Positions 40,898 to 51,685 of a stretch of 64,000 bases of DNA are shown one piece after another; within the stretch, counting starts at the first letter, position 1, and the number at the start of each line of letters is the position of its first letter. Under the pieces are notes generated by a model, which saw only the letters and a list, made by a program, of their open reading frames with translations, was not told the DNA's origin and did no database searches. Source of the DNA: an uncultured Clostridia bacterium (lineage in GTDB: Bacteria > Bacillota > Clostridia > Christensenellales > Borkfalkiaceae); assembly GCA_947627565.1 (NCBI GenBank), contig CANQWO010000002.1, positions 1-64,000 of the forward strand. The letters are read 5' to 3'. A program made the position numbers and the translations under genes.

Positions 40898-42807
40898 CAA
40901 TTCAGGAATTGGAAGCCATCCGCGCAAGTAAAAAAGAACTCATCGACGTGAGGCGGCTCGTCCAGGAGCAGGCCGCAGAGATGGCCAAACATACCGCGTA
41001 CAGAAAGCAGGTGCTCGTCTGCGGCGGGACGGGCTGCACGTCCTCGCACTCCATGCAGGTCATCGAACATCTCGAAAAGACGCTCAAGGAAGAGGGTATC
41101 GACGACGTGCTCGTCGTAAAGACGGGCTGCTTCGGGCTCTGCTCTCTCGGCCCCATCATGATCGTCTATCCCGAGGGCGCTTTCTATGCGCAAATGACCC
41201 CCGAACATGCGGAGACGGTCGTGAAACAGCACCTCGTCAAGGGCGGCGAGATCGTAAAAGACCTCCTCTATAAGGGCACCGTCCACGAAGACGGCTCCAT
41301 CATCCCCTTCGCCGAGACGCCTTTCTATAAGAAACAGATGCGTATCGCGCTCCGCAACTGCGGCGTGATCGCGGCAGAAGATATCGACGAGGCCATCGCC
41401 GCCGGCGACTACCAGGCACTCGAAAAGGTGCTCGTCTCCATGACGCCCGACGACGTCATCAAGGAAGTGCTCGACTCCGGCCTCCGCGGAAGAGGCGGCG
41501 CGGGCTTCCCCACCGGCAGAAAATGGATGTTCGCGAAGGCTTCGCAGGGCGACGTCAAGTATGTCTGCTGCAATGCCGACGAGGGCGACCCCGGCGCGTT
41601 CATGGACCGCTCCGTTCTCGAGGGCGATCCCCACTCCGTACTCGAAGCCATGACCATCGCCGGCTACGCGATCGGCGCGCATCAGGGCTACATCTATGTG
41701 CGTGCGGAATATCCCGTCGCCGTCCACCGTCTCAAGATCGCCTTGGAGCAGGCGCGCAGCTACGGCCTGCTCGGCAAGAATATCCTCGGCCTCGGGTTCG
41801 ATTTCGATATCGACATCCGTCTCGGCGCGGGCGCGTTCGTCTGCGGCGAGGAGACCGCGCTCATGACCTCCATCGAAGGCCACCGCGGCGAGCCCCGTCC
41901 CCGTCCTCCGTTCCCTGCCGTCAAGGGTCTCTTCGGCAAACCCACCATTCTCAACAACGTCGAGACGTGGGCCAACATCAATCCCATCATCGTGAAGGGC
42001 GCCAAGTGGTATTCCTCCATCGGCACCGAGAAGTCCAAGGGCACCAAGGTCTTCGCGCTCGGCGGCAAGATCACCAACGTCGGCCTCGTCGAAGTCCCCA
42101 TGGGCACGACGCTTCGCGAGATCATCGAAGAGATCGGCGGCGGCATCCCCAACGGGAAGAAGTTCAAGGCGGCCCAGACGGGCGGGCCTTCGGGCGGTTG
42201 CATCCCCGCGGAACTCATCGATACCCCCATCGACTTCGATAACCTCGTCGCCATCGGCTCCATGATGGGTTCGGGCGGCCTCATCGTCCTCGATGAGGAC
42301 TCCTGCATGGTGGATATCTCCAAGTTCTATCTCGAATTTACGGCCGACGAGAGCTGCGGCAAGTGCACGCCCTGCCGCATCGGGACCCGCCGCCTCCTCG
42401 ACATGCTCACCAAGATCACCGAGGGCAAGGGCGAAGAAGGCGATATCGAGAAGATCGAGGCGCTCGCACAGCACATGAAGGCCTCGTCGCTCTGCGCGCT
42501 CGGACAAAGCGCGCCCAACCCCGTGCTCTCCACGCTCCATCACTTCCGCAAGGAATATGAGGACCACATCAAGGAACATCACTGCGAGGCGGGCGTCTGC
42601 AAGGCCCTTCTGAGCTTCTCCATCGACAAAGAGAAGTGCATCGGCTGCGGTCTCTGCGCCAAGAACTGCCCCGTCTCCGCCATCTCGCGGACGGACTATG
42701 TCGCGCCCGGCCACAAGCTCGCGTCGTTTGCGATCGACTCCTCCAAGTGCATCAAGTGCGGCGTCTGCCAGAGCAACTGCAAGTTCAAGGCAGTTGAGAG
42801 AAAGTGA
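40894..42807 (+). CDS. hydB: NuoF-like NADH-binding subunit of electron-bifurcating hydrogenase with C-terminal 4Fe-4S domain
   Basis: GLRGRGGAGFPTGRKWMFAKA; ESCGKCTPCRIGTRR; CIGCGLCAKNCPVSAI. Confidence 0.95.
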   Translation: MTIQELEAIRASKKELIDVRRLVQEQAAEMAKHTAYRKQVLVCGGTGCTSSHSMQVIEHLEKTLKEEGIDDVLVVKTGCFGLCSLGPIMIVYPEGAFYAQMTPEHAETVVKQHLVKGGEIVKDLLYKGTVHEDGSIIPFAETPFYKKQMRIALRNCGVIAAEDIDEAIAAGDYQALEKVLVSMTPDDVIKEVLDSGLRGRGGAGFPTGRKWMFAKASQGDVKYVCCNADEGDPGAFMDRSVLEGDPHSVLEAMTIAGYAIGAHQGYIYVRAEYPVAVHRLKIALEQARSYGLLGKNILGLGFDFDIDIRLGAGAFVCGEETALMTSIEGHRGEPRPRPPFPAVKGLFGKPTILNNVETWANINPIIVKGAKWYSSIGTEKSKGTKVFALGGKITNVGLVEVPMGTTLREIIEEIGGGIPNGKKFKAAQTGGPSGGCIPAELIDTPIDFDNLVAIGSMMGSGGLIVLDEDSCMVDISKFYLEFTADESCGKCTPCRIGTRRLLDMLTKITEGKGEEGDIEKIEALAQHMKASSLCALGQSAPNPVLSTLHHFRKEYEDHIKEHHCEAGVCKALLSFSIDKEKCIGCGLCAKNCPVSAISRTDYVAPGHKLASFAIDSSKCIKCGVCQSNCKFKAVERK

Positions 42808-42817
42808 GGTGAATACC

Positions 42818-44542
42818 ATGGCGAATATCAATCTCAAAATCAATAATATCCCCGTGACCGTTCCCGAGGGAACGACCATTCTCGAGGCGGCGAGGCTTGC
42901 GAATATCACCATTCCCACCCTCTGCTATCTCAAGGACGTCAACTGCGTCGGGTCCTGCCGGATGTGTCTCGTCGAGGCGACGGGCGCCCGCGGCCTCGTC
43001 GCGGCGTGCGTATACCCCGTGTCCGAGGGAATGGAGGTCAAAACCAATACCGAGAAGTGCAGAACGAGCCGCAAGATGACGCTCGAACTGCTCCTCTCCA
43101 AGCACAAGAAAAAGTGCCTCTCCTGCGAGCGCAACCACAACTGCGAGCTCCAGCGTCTCTCCGCCGAATACGAGGCCGACGAGGACTACTTCGAAACCGA
43201 TCCCGGTCTCGAACATCCCATCGACGTCTCGGCGCCCTATGTCGTGCGCGACCGCGACAAGTGCATCAACTGCACCCGCTGCGTCGCCGCCTGCCAGAAG
43301 CAGTCCGTCGGCGCCATCGGCCCCATCGGCAGAGGCTATGTCTCCCACATCGGCAGCGCGTTTGAGATGACGCTCATGGAATCGGTCTGCGTCGGCTGCG
43401 GCCAGTGTATCGTGGCCTGCCCCGTCGGCGCTCTCAAGGAGAGATCGACGGTCGACGAAGTCTGGAACGCCATCGGCGATCCGCAGAAGAAGGTCGTCTT
43501 CTTCACCGCGCCCTCCGTCCGCGCGACGCTCGGCGAGGCGTTCGGCCTTCCCGTGGGCACCAACGTCGAGGGCAAGATGGTCGCTGCGATCCGCCGCCTC
43601 GGCAACGTCGAAGTCTTCAATATGGACGTCACGGCCGACCTCACCATCCTCGAGGAAGCGAACGAACTCATCGCCCGCATCCAAAACGGGGGTACCATGC
43701 CCATGTTTACCTCGTGCTGTCCCGGTTGGGTCAAGTTCGTGGAGCAGAAATATCCCGAATTTATCCCCAACCTCTCCACCTGCAAATCGCCCCAGGAAAT
43801 GTTCGGCGGGCTTCTCAAAACGTATTACTGCGAGAAGAACGGCATCGATCCCAAGGACCTCTATGTCGTCTCCGTCATTCCCTGCACGGCCAAGAAGTAT
43901 GAGTGCACCCGCGAGGAGATGAACGGCGAAGTCAACAACGCCATCACGACCCGCGAACTCGCGCGCATGATCAAGACGGCGGGCATCGACTTTGCCAACC
44001 TGCCCGACGAGAAGTTTGACGATCCGTTCGCGACCTGCTCGGGCGGCGGGACCATCTTCGGCGCGACGGGCGGCGTTATGGAAGCGGCTCTCCGCGTCGC
44101 GGCCAAGACGCTCGACGGCGATTTCAAGGTCGTTGAATTTCCCGAAGTCCGCGGCACGACGCCCATCAAGGAAGCGACGTACAGCGTAGCGGGCAGAGAG
44201 ATCCGCGTGGCGGTCGCGAGCGGCCTCGGCAATGCGGCGGAAATTCTCGCCGGCATCAAAGACGGGACGCGCCACTATGATTTCGTTGAGATCATGGCCT
44301 GCCCCGGCGGCTGCGTGAACGGCGGCGGTCAGCCCACCCTTCCCGACAGCGTCCGCAATACCGTCAACCTCAAAGATCTCCGCGCGCAGGCGCTCTATGC
44401 GAGCGACAGCAACAACGAACTCCGCCGCTCCTCCGATTCTCCCGTCATCGAGACGCTGTATCGCGACTATTTCGGCGCGCCCAACAGCGAAAAGGCGCAT
44501 GAAATCCTGCACACGCATTACCACGCAGATAAGAGAATCTAA
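42818..44542 (+). CDS. hydA: [FeFe]-hydrogenase catalytic subunit
   Basis: H-cluster motifs TSCCPGWVKFVE, VIPCTAKKYE, MACPGGCVNGGGQP; N-terminal 2Fe-2S and ferredoxin domains. Confidence 0.96.
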   Translation: MANINLKINNIPVTVPEGTTILEAARLANITIPTLCYLKDVNCVGSCRMCLVEATGARGLVAACVYPVSEGMEVKTNTEKCRTSRKMTLELLLSKHKKKCLSCERNHNCELQRLSAEYEADEDYFETDPGLEHPIDVSAPYVVRDRDKCINCTRCVAACQKQSVGAIGPIGRGYVSHIGSAFEMTLMESVCVGCGQCIVACPVGALKERSTVDEVWNAIGDPQKKVVFFTAPSVRATLGEAFGLPVGTNVEGKMVAAIRRLGNVEVFNMDVTADLTILEEANELIARIQNGGTMPMFTSCCPGWVKFVEQKYPEFIPNLSTCKSPQEMFGGLLKTYYCEKNGIDPKDLYVVSVIPCTAKKYECTREEMNGEVNNAITTRELARMIKTAGIDFANLPDEKFDDPFATCSGGGTIFGATGGVMEAALRVAAKTLDGDFKVVEFPEVRGTTPIKEATYSVAGREIRVAVASGLGNAAEILAGIKDGTRHYDFVEIMACPGGCVNGGGQPTLPDSVRNTVNLKDLRAQALYASDSNNELRRSSDSPVIETLYRDYFGAPNSEKAHEILHTHYHADKRI

Positions 44543-44564
44543 CCTCCTAAATCTTTCTCTTCTG

Positions 44565-44602
44565 AAAAAACGGGCCGTCTCCATCGAGACGGTCCGTTTT
44601 TT
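44565..44602 (+). terminator. Terminator of the hyd operon
   Basis: AAAAAACGGGCCGTCTC-catc-GAGACGGTCCGTTTTTT. Confidence 0.85.
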
Positions 44603-44662
44603 GATCTTGTCTGCGCTGCGGTGCGCACGGCGGCGAAAAAGAACACGCCGCCCGCAAAAGAT

Positions 44663-44690
44663 GCGCGGCCCTTCCGCGGAAGGGCCGCGC
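44663..44690 (-). terminator. GC-rich palindrome, likely terminator of the 44705 gene
   Basis: GCGCGGCCCTTCCGCGGAAGGGCCGCGC, perfect 28-nt palindrome. Confidence 0.65.
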
Positions 44691-44704
44691 CGACGCTTTC
44701 TGCC

Positions 44705-47700
44705 TCAGAACGATTGCGAGACGTCGAAGTAGATGCCGGCGAGCGTATCGAGCGCCTTCTTCGCGGCCTCGAAGAGCGCCGCGTCGTCCGGCTTCGCCCG
44801 GTAGGCCGCGTTCGCTTCGGTGTAGGCATTAAGGGTTTCCTCGAGCCCTTCCGCGACGCCCGTCTGTACAAGCGCTTCGACATACGCCGCGAGCTGATCG
44901 TAGACGACCTTGGCGTCCGTCGCGTCCTCGTAGATATAATCCATCACCGCCATCATCTCGGCAACGGTCATAACGGCAGTGGCTTCATCGCTCCCATAGC
45001 CCGGCTGCATAAAGCTGCTCACGAGTGTGGTCGCATCAACGGTGAGCAACGTGTAAATTATGGAGCTCTCATAGCCGCTGAAGAAATCCGCGAACATTTC
45101 CGGAAGCGTTTCATCCAGCGCGGCAAGGAGATAGATGGTCTTTGCGGAATAGCCGAACTCCGTCGTAAGTTTCTCCGCGATGGCCGCGCGCGAAGCCTCG
45201 AGCTGTTCGGGCGTGGTCGTGATCGCCGATGTGAAATTCTCGGGCATCTCTTCCATCAGCGAGAGGAAGGCGCCGTTGTCCTCTTCCGCGAGCAGTTTCT
45301 CCGCCTTTTCCACCCACGCGTTGATCTGCGTCTGATACGTTTCCTCGAACTTTAAGAACTTTTTGAGCGCTCGCGCGGCCAGTTCGACCTGATAGCGCGC
45401 CTGCAGTTCAGCCACGGCACGGTCCAAGACGGAGATATACCAACTACACGAAGAATACTGTCCGTTGGCGGAAACTTCGATATAAAGTACAATGCTGTCT
45501 TCGAGCACCTGCGTCACATTGAATGTAAACTGCAACGTGTAAGTTCCGGCGTCTTCGCTGCAATGATAGGTCAGCGTGCCCCAATCAAACGTGTTCTCCC
45601 CTTCTTGGAGCTGCTTCCCGCCCAATTGAATATCGACGATCTTCTCGAGCGAATTGAGCGTGAGCGTTTCTTCCGTCTGCTCGTTGGCATAGATCACCCA
45701 ATTGAGCGCGGGGAACTCATAGCCCGGCTGGGACTGGGGCTCCGTAACCATCCAGGATGCTTCGAGCGTGAGCGTTTTCGACGTCGTGCTCAAATATTCG
45801 ATGACGAGACGCACTTCCCCGGGCTCCATATGCGTGCAGCCTACCTCGAGCGTGATTTGCCGATCATTCATATCTGCCGTCTGGATATAAACCGTTTCGC
45901 CCGTTTCGGAAGAAAATTCAAGATAGTTATTCACAGTGGCTTCCCCGTCATCCAGGGTATACGGCGTTTCATTCACGGTCAGCGACTGAATGGAGGGATA
46001 TGCTTCCGGCTCAAAATGAAAGTCGGGGTCGAAAACATGGAAGTAGATTCGATTCTCCTCTCCCACGTTGAGTTCCCCAGACATGAGATCTGTGGACACA
46101 AGAACGGGATCGGTCATCTGATTGAGATTTTTCAAAGTGAACGTCACGGTGCAATCCTTCTGCAGATAGTCCGAGTGGACCGTAAGGACGATCTCAAGTT
46201 GGGCCTCCTCTGAATATTCGCTCAAATTCGTGCCTATCGCGACGGTTCCGCTTACACACATGAGCTCCCACCGGGAAGGCTCCTCCAAAGCGTTCTCACT
46301 GTTGACCGTAAGAGCGGTGATGTTGAGCACTTCGGGCACGGTGAAATAAAAATTTATCTGCGCGAACTCGAGGAAAGGCAGATTCGCTTCTCCTCCATTC
46401 TCGAAGAACGAATTTCCGGCCTCAATTCCGGTTGCTTCCAAATCGGCATCCTTAGGGTAGGGGGCGAGATTTACGGTAAATTCCTTACTGCCGTTGTAGG
46501 GCGTTCGGATCTCGATTTTGATGGTGCTCTCGGCCTCGCAATCATCAAACTCGACCCGATAATTATCCCCATATTCATTCGAAATTCTGAGGTTCAACGG
46601 TTTTCCGTCGGCATAGACGCTCACCTCACCATCCGAAGGCATCCGCACAAGGAAAGTGCCCCAATAGAAGTTCGTCGTCGTTTCGAGTTCCCCCTCGGTC
46701 CCATTGAAAGTATCAACCCCTTGGTTATTGATTTGTAAATCAAAGATTCCAAGCTCGCCCTGCCAATTTTGCTCCCATGCGGCGACAAGCTTCATGCTCT
46801 TCATGATCGGGGTGACGTCGGTCACCTGCCCGCGGTTTGCACCCGTGCCATAGTACCACCCGACGAAGTGATAGCCTTCGCGCGTGGGAACGGGAAGTTC
46901 GGCTACGTCGCCCTTGGTCACGGACATGGTGGGGCTCTCGAGGCTCGATTCGTCTCCGCCGTTGACGTCGAAGGTGAGCGTCAGCGTCTCGGCCCCGGCG
47001 CTCGTGCCGTCCTTTCCGGGCGCGCCTTTGATATTGCCGATCTTCTCCCAGCTCTCTTCACCCTTGACGTAGATATCGCACGTCGTCGTGTCGAGGTAGA
47101 GATCGCCCTGTGCGCCCTCCGCGTCGTCGGGCTGTCCTGCGCCATAGCTCCACGTCGCACCGTTTTTACCGGGTGCGCCCTGCGGACCCTGTTGGCCTTG
47201 CGGGCCCTTCGGACCCTGCTCGCCCTGTTCGCCGGGAACACCCTGCGGACCTTGCTGGCCGGGTTGACCCTGTTCGCCGGGTTGGCCCTGTTCACCGGGT
47301 TGGCCCTGCTCGCCCTGCGCGCCTTTGAAGTTGCCGATCTTCTCCCAGCTCTCTTCGCCCTTGACGTAGATGTCGCACGTCGTCGTGTCGAGGTAGAGAT
47401 CGCCCTGTGCGCCCTCCGCGTCGTCGGGCTGTCCTGCGCCATAGCTCCACGTCGCACCGTTTTTACCGGGTGCGCCCTGCGGACCCTGTTGGCCTTGCGG
47501 GCCCTTCGGACCCTGCTCGCCCTGTTCGCCGGGAACACCCTGCGGACCTTGCTGGCCGGGTTGACCCTGTTCGCCGGGTTGGCCCTGTTCACCGGGTTGG
47601 CCCTGCTCGCCCTGCGCGCCTTTGAAGTTGCCGATCTTCTCCCAGCTCTCTTCGCCCTTGACGTAGATGTCGCACGTCGTCGTGTCGAGGTAGAGATCGC

Positions 47701-48064
47701 CCTGTGCGCCCTTTGCGTCGTCGGGCTGTCCTGCGCCATAGCTCCACGTCGCACCGTCCTTACCGGGTACGCCCTGCTGGCCCTGCGGACCCTGCGGACC
47801 CTGCTCGCCCTGTTCTCCCTGTTCGCCTTGCTGGCCCTGCGGGCCTTGAGGACCTTGCTCGCCCTGTTCGCCCTTGATCGACTCCAGCCACGCCTCATAG
47901 GTGAGCGGTTCTTCCCCCAATTCCTCGGCGTATGCGACATACTTCTCATAGAGTTTCTGCTGATCGCTGAGCTGGGGATTGTTGTTGCCTCCGCATGCGG
48001 CGAGCGGCACGCACATCGCCGAGGCAAGCGCCAAAATCATGAAAATTTTGACTGCCCGTTTCAT
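44705..48064 (-). CDS. Lipid-anchored collagen-like/InlB-repeat protein
   Basis: [26 protein letters not shown] lipobox; [16 protein letters not shown] collagen-like repeats; [42 protein letters not shown]. Confidence 0.88.
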   Translation of the reverse strand: MKRAVKIFMILALASAMCVPLAACGGNNNPQLSDQQKLYEKYVAYAEELGEEPLTYEAWLESIKGEQGEQGPQGPQGQQGEQGEQGEQGPQGPQGQQGVPGKDGATWSYGAGQPDDAKGAQGDLYLDTTTCDIYVKGEESWEKIGNFKGAQGEQGQPGEQGQPGEQGQPGQQGPQGVPGEQGEQGPKGPQGQQGPQGAPGKNGATWSYGAGQPDDAEGAQGDLYLDTTTCDIYVKGEESWEKIGNFKGAQGEQGQPGEQGQPGEQGQPGQQGPQGVPGEQGEQGPKGPQGQQGPQGAPGKNGATWSYGAGQPDDAEGAQGDLYLDTTTCDIYVKGEESWEKIGNIKGAPGKDGTSAGAETLTLTFDVNGGDESSLESPTMSVTKGDVAELPVPTREGYHFVGWYYGTGANRGQVTDVTPIMKSMKLVAAWEQNWQGELGIFDLQINNQGVDTFNGTEGELETTTNFYWGTFLVRMPSDGEVSVYADGKPLNLRISNEYGDNYRVEFDDCEAESTIKIEIRTPYNGSKEFTVNLAPYPKDADLEATGIEAGNSFFENGGEANLPFLEFAQINFYFTVPEVLNITALTVNSENALEEPSRWELMCVSGTVAIGTNLSEYSEEAQLEIVLTVHSDYLQKDCTVTFTLKNLNQMTDPVLVSTDLMSGELNVGEENRIYFHVFDPDFHFEPEAYPSIQSLTVNETPYTLDDGEATVNNYLEFSSETGETVYIQTADMNDRQITLEVGCTHMEPGEVRLVIEYLSTTSKTLTLEASWMVTEPQSQPGYEFPALNWVIYANEQTEETLTLNSLEKIVDIQLGGKQLQEGENTFDWGTLTYHCSEDAGTYTLQFTFNVTQVLEDSIVLYIEVSANGQYSSCSWYISVLDRAVAELQARYQVELAARALKKFLKFEETYQTQINAWVEKAEKLLAEEDNGAFLSLMEEMPENFTSAITTTPEQLEASRAAIAEKLTTEFGYSAKTIYLLAALDETLPEMFADFFSGYESSIIYTLLTVDATTLVSSFMQPGYGSDEATAVMTVAEMMAVMDYIYEDATDAKVVYDQLAAYVEALVQTGVAEGLEETLNAYTEANAAYRAKPDDAALFEAAKKALDTLAGIYFDVSQSF
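47040..47760. repeat. 297-bp near-perfect tandem repeat in the collagen-like gene
   Basis: Antisense ORFs 47110..47328 and 47407..47625 are identical and offset by 297 bp; unit encodes [60 protein letters not shown].... Confidence 0.92.
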
Positions 48065-48266
48065 TGCATTCCTCCTTTTTCTCTCAAACGGCACCGACAG
48101 GCGCCGCCGTTGATTTTCATTGAGACCATTATACCCCCCCCCTATTTCATAAGTCAAGTAAAGAATTAATTTTTTTTCTATAATTTTTTCCAAGCGGTGC
48201 GAACGGCCCCGCGCAAAGTTTGAGGGCGTGCCGCGAAATTGGCGCGCCGATTTATGGGAAAATCGT

Positions 48267-48295
48267 TTGACGTTTCTGCGATTTCCACATATAAT
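48267..48295 (+). promoter_or_regulatory. Sigma-A type promoter, TTGACG-17 bp-TATAAT
   Basis: ttgacgtttctgcgatttccacatataat upstream of 48305. Confidence 0.75.
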
Positions 48296-48304
48296 ATTGT
48301 AGAT

Positions 48305-49210
48305 ATGAAAGCCAAACGGTCTCTCGGCATCCTGTTCATCCTCGGCGCGGCGGCATGCTTCGCGCTGATGAATTATTTCGTGAACGCGGCGGGCGAACTG
48401 CCCGTCATGCAAAAGGTCTTTTTCCGCAACCTCATCGCAACGTTCATCGTCTTTTTCCTGCTCCTGCGCGACAAACAGAAGTTCCGCATCAAGAGCAGGG
48501 AGTGCCTAATTTGGCTGTTTTTGCGCGCGGCCGTCGGATTCTTGGGCGTTGTGCTCAATTTTTACGCCATCGACCACATCGGAAGCATCTCCGACGCCTC
48601 CATCCTCAACAAACTTTCCCCATTTTTCGCCATTCTTTTTTCGGTCTTCCTCCTCCGCGAGAAGCCGAAAATCCCCGAGATCATCTTCGTCCTCATCGCC
48701 TTTGCGGGCGCCATGTGCGTCGTCAATCCGCGCTTCGACATGCAGGCCATCCCCGCGCTCGCGGGATTTCTGAGCGGCGCCGCGGCGGGATTTGCCTATA
48801 CGTGCGTCCGCGTGCTCGGGATCAAGGGCGAGCGCGGCAACATTACCGTCTTCTTCTTTTCGGCGTTCTCGACCGTCGTCTCGCTGCCCTTCTTCATCGC
48901 ATTCTACACACCCATGTCCGCGATGCAGCTTCTCTTTCTCATTTTATCGGGCGTCGCGGCCGCGGGCGGGCAGTTCTTTATCACCGCCGCCTACCGCATG
49001 GCGCCGGCCAAGGAGATCGCTGTCTTCGACTACGCGCAGGTCCTCTTCGCCGCCCTCCTCGGCTACTTCCTCCTCGACCAGATGCCCAAACCGCTCAGCA
49101 TTGCGGGATATTGCATTATCCTCGTCGCCGCGGTCGGGCGCTGGCTCTATAATCTCGTCCGCGACAGGCGGGAAAACGCCGAAAAAGTCCGTGAAAATTT
49201 CAGTCGGTAA
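48305..49210 (+). CDS. EamA/DMT-family transporter
   Basis: MKAKRSLGILFILGAAACFALMNYFVNAAGELPVMQKVFFRNLIA; ten-TM pattern. Confidence 0.92.
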   Translation: MKAKRSLGILFILGAAACFALMNYFVNAAGELPVMQKVFFRNLIATFIVFFLLLRDKQKFRIKSRECLIWLFLRAAVGFLGVVLNFYAIDHIGSISDASILNKLSPFFAILFSVFLLREKPKIPEIIFVLIAFAGAMCVVNPRFDMQAIPALAGFLSGAAAGFAYTCVRVLGIKGERGNITVFFFSAFSTVVSLPFFIAFYTPMSAMQLLFLILSGVAAAGGQFFITAAYRMAPAKEIAVFDYAQVLFAALLGYFLLDQMPKPLSIAGYCIILVAAVGRWLYNLVRDRRENAEKVRENFSR

Positions 49211-49263
49211 TTTTGTTGCAATTCCGCGCAAATTGTGGTATCATACATCTTGGAGAATTTGTG

Positions 49264-50532
49264 ATGGACGATGAAGAACGTCCCGAGGCCGGCTCCCAAG
49301 AGGCTTCGGAAGTACAATCTCAATCGAAACCGCTCCCGGACGACAGCGCAGCCGCCCGTTATCGGCGTGAAAAAGAATCGGACATGGACAAGCTCGCACG
49401 CGAGATCGAGGAGCGCCAAAAGCGCGATACGCGCGCCAAGACCATCAAGTGGTGGATCAAGACGGGGCTGCTGCTCGCCCTCATCGGGCTCTCGATCTTC
49501 CTGCTCTTCAGCATCACCGATTCGCTCACCGAGGACAGCATCAAAAGTTTCCCCGCTCTCATCCGCGGCATCAATCCGCTGTGGTTGTGCATTCTGATCG
49601 GGGTCATCCTGCTCTATATCGTATTCGAGAGCGCCAAATATTTCTACCTGCTCCGCATTTCCACGGGGAAAAATTTCTTCCGCGCGTCCGTCAAAGTGAT
49701 GTTCCTCGGGAAATACTACGACGGCATCACCCCCCTCGGCTCGGGCGGCCAGCCCTTCCAAATCTACTATCTCCACAAGAAGAACGGCATTCCCGCCGGC
49801 GTCGCGACCGCAGTGCCCCTCGTGAAATTTACGGTGACCACCGTCGTGTTCTGCATCGTCGCCACCGTGATGTTCTCGTTCGCGCCCGTCCTCCTCAAAG
49901 ACGTGAGCAACGTCACCATATCCAAGACCATCATCGGCATCGCGTGGGCCGCAATGGCGGTCAACTTCCTGCTCCCCGTGCTGATTATCGCCTTCTCTCT
50001 CTTCCCCAACTTCGGGCGAAGGGCCACTGCGTGGATCGTGAGCACGCTCGCGAAACTGCACATCGTCAGGCGGAAGTATCCCGTCATGCGCAAATATCTC
50101 TATGAGGTGCGCGAATACCGTGCGTCGCTCAAGGCCATTCTGAGCCGCTGGTGGCACTTCATCCCCCTCGCCGCGCTCGGGCTCGTGAGCACCATCATCA
50201 GTCAGTCGGTGCCCTTCTTCGTCATCGTGGCGATCGCGGACGTCACGCCCTCCTGGTGGCTCTTCTTCCAGATGCTGTGCCTCAGCATGCTCTCGTTCTA
50301 CTCGGCGTCCCTCGTTCCGACGCCCGGGAACAGCGGCGCTCTCGAGGGTGCGGCCGCCCTCATCTTCGCCACGACGCTCTCCTCGCGGGCCGGCGCCGTC
50401 GTCGGCTGGGTCATCCTCGTATGGCGGCTCCTCACCTATTACCTCTATATCTTCGCCGGCATCGGCATCAACATCTTCGAGATCATCCGCAGCGCCTATC
50501 GGAAACGCAAGGCCGCAAGGGCCGCGACATAA
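49264..50532 (+). CDS. YbhN/LPG-flippase-like (UPF0104) membrane protein
   Basis: YYDGITPLGSGGQPFQIYYLHKKNGIPAGVATAVPL; SLVPTPGNSGALEGAAA. Confidence 0.9.
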   Translation: MDDEERPEAGSQEASEVQSQSKPLPDDSAAARYRREKESDMDKLAREIEERQKRDTRAKTIKWWIKTGLLLALIGLSIFLLFSITDSLTEDSIKSFPALIRGINPLWLCILIGVILLYIVFESAKYFYLLRISTGKNFFRASVKVMFLGKYYDGITPLGSGGQPFQIYYLHKKNGIPAGVATAVPLVKFTVTTVVFCIVATVMFSFAPVLLKDVSNVTISKTIIGIAWAAMAVNFLLPVLIIAFSLFPNFGRRATAWIVSTLAKLHIVRRKYPVMRKYLYEVREYRASLKAILSRWWHFIPLAALGLVSTIISQSVPFFVIVAIADVTPSWWLFFQMLCLSMLSFYSASLVPTPGNSGALEGAAALIFATTLSSRAGAVVGWVILVWRLLTYYLYIFAGIGINIFEIIRSAYRKRKAARAAT

Positions 50533-50549
50533 TTTTTGCAAACGAAACA

Positions 50550-50581
50550 GGGTCCCCTCCGCGTCATTCGGAGGGGGCCCT
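50550..50581 (+). terminator. Hairpin between convergent genes
   Basis: gggtcccctccg-cgtcatt-cggagggggccc. Confidence 0.55.
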
Positions 50582-50645
50582 TCTCTTTTACGCCGCGCTT
50601 GAAGACGGCGGAAATTTTACGGAAACGGATCGTCTGCCCGGGCGC

Positions 50646-51113
50646 CTATGCGAGCGGGACGAGGCTCGGCGTCACCCGATCTCCGTGCACGACGAGATAG
50701 GCGTAACTCGGATCGGAATAGGCGCCCAAAGCGCCGGGGTTGACGAGCGTGATGCCACCCATGTCCGCGATGTCGGCGCGGTGCGTGTGTCCGTAGAGCG
50801 CGACCGTACACCCGAGCTCCTTGGCGCGGGCGGCAAGTTTTCCGAGCCCGCTCTTGACGCCGTAGCGGTGTCCGTGACAGCAGAAGATCCGGACGCCCTC
50901 GACTTCCAGCACGCACTCGTCTTCGCCGTAAGCGAAATCGCAGTTGCCGCGGAGCACATACGTCTTTTCGGGATATTCCGAAAAGATGGGCCGCATGTCC
51001 GCCGAACCGTCGCCGAGGTGGACAATATAATCGTTCTCCGCAAACAAGCGGCGCACGCGGTCGATGGCGCCGTAGCGGCTGTGGGAATCGGAAATGACGA
51101 CCAACGTTTTCAA
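50646..51113 (-). CDS. YfcE/MJ0936-family metallophosphoesterase
   Basis: MKTLVVISDSHSR; IVHLGDGSADM; LRGNCD; CCHGHRYG; YGHTHRADI. Confidence 0.94.
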   Translation of the reverse strand: MKTLVVISDSHSRYGAIDRVRRLFAENDYIVHLGDGSADMRPIFSEYPEKTYVLRGNCDFAYGEDECVLEVEGVRIFCCHGHRYGVKSGLGKLAARAKELGCTVALYGHTHRADIADMGGITLVNPGALGAYSDPSYAYLVVHGDRVTPSLVPLA

Positions 51114-51685
51114 AGCAACTCCTTGAGCGCCGCAAGCGCACGCGCCCTGTGCGAAACGGAATTTTTTTCCTCCTCGGTGGCCTCGGCAAAGCTCTTTCGG
51201 AGGTCGTCGGAGAGAAAGAGCGGGTCGTAGCCGAAGCCGCTCGTCCCGCGGGGCGCCTCAAGGATGGTGCCATACGTCCTCCCCTCGGCGGTAAGCGTCC
51301 TGCCGTCGGGATAGGCCAGCACGATCGCGCATTGGAAATACGCCCTTCTGTCCTTCACCCCTTCTAAGTTTTTGAGAAGAAGCGCCTTGTTCCCGCCCGT
51401 CCAATCCCGGGGTGCAAAGAGTTTGCTGTAGCGTGCGCTGTAGACGCCCGGCGCCCCGCCGAGAGCTTCGACGCACAGGCCGCTGTCATCGGCAATCGCG
51501 GGCATGCCTACCGCATTTGCTACGGCGGTCGCCTTCAGACATGCGTTTTCGAGGAACGTCTTACCCGTCTCTTCGACCTCTTCCGTGAAGCCGACGTCGG
51601 CCGCGGAGACGATTTCACAGTCGGAGAGAATCTCCCTGATTTCCCGTAATTTATGGACATTCCCGGTCGCGGCAACCAATCTCAT
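51110..51685 (-). CDS. rdgB: XTP/dITP pyrophosphatase (RdgB/HAM1 family)
   Basis: MRLVAATGNVHKLREIREIL; PAIADDSGLCVEALGGAPGVYSARY; SFAEATEEEKNSVSHRARAL. Confidence 0.96.
   Translation of the reverse strand: MRLVAATGNVHKLREIREILSDCEIVSAADVGFTEEVEETGKTFLENACLKATAVANAVGMPAIADDSGLCVEALGGAPGVYSARYSKLFAPRDWTGGNKALLLKNLEGVKDRRAYFQCAIVLAYPDGRTLTAEGRTYGTILEAPRGTSGFGYDPLFLSDDLRKSFAEATEEEKNSVSHRARALAALKELL

Noticed and set aside
40831-42918. 695-aa minus-strand ORF over hydB
   Set aside because: Antisense shadow of strongly codon-biased hydB.
43690-43712. AAAACGGGGGTACCATGCCCATG in hydA, resembling the dispersed motif
   Set aside because: Encodes the conserved NGGTMPMFTSCCPGW H-cluster region and lacks the CCATGTCYGCR core; likely coincidence.
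42785-44584. 599-aa minus-strand ORF over hydA
   Set aside because: Antisense shadow of hydA; also covers the terminator.
46769-48169. 466-aa plus-strand ORF with [13 protein letters not shown] repeats
   Set aside because: Antisense translation of the collagen-like repeats.
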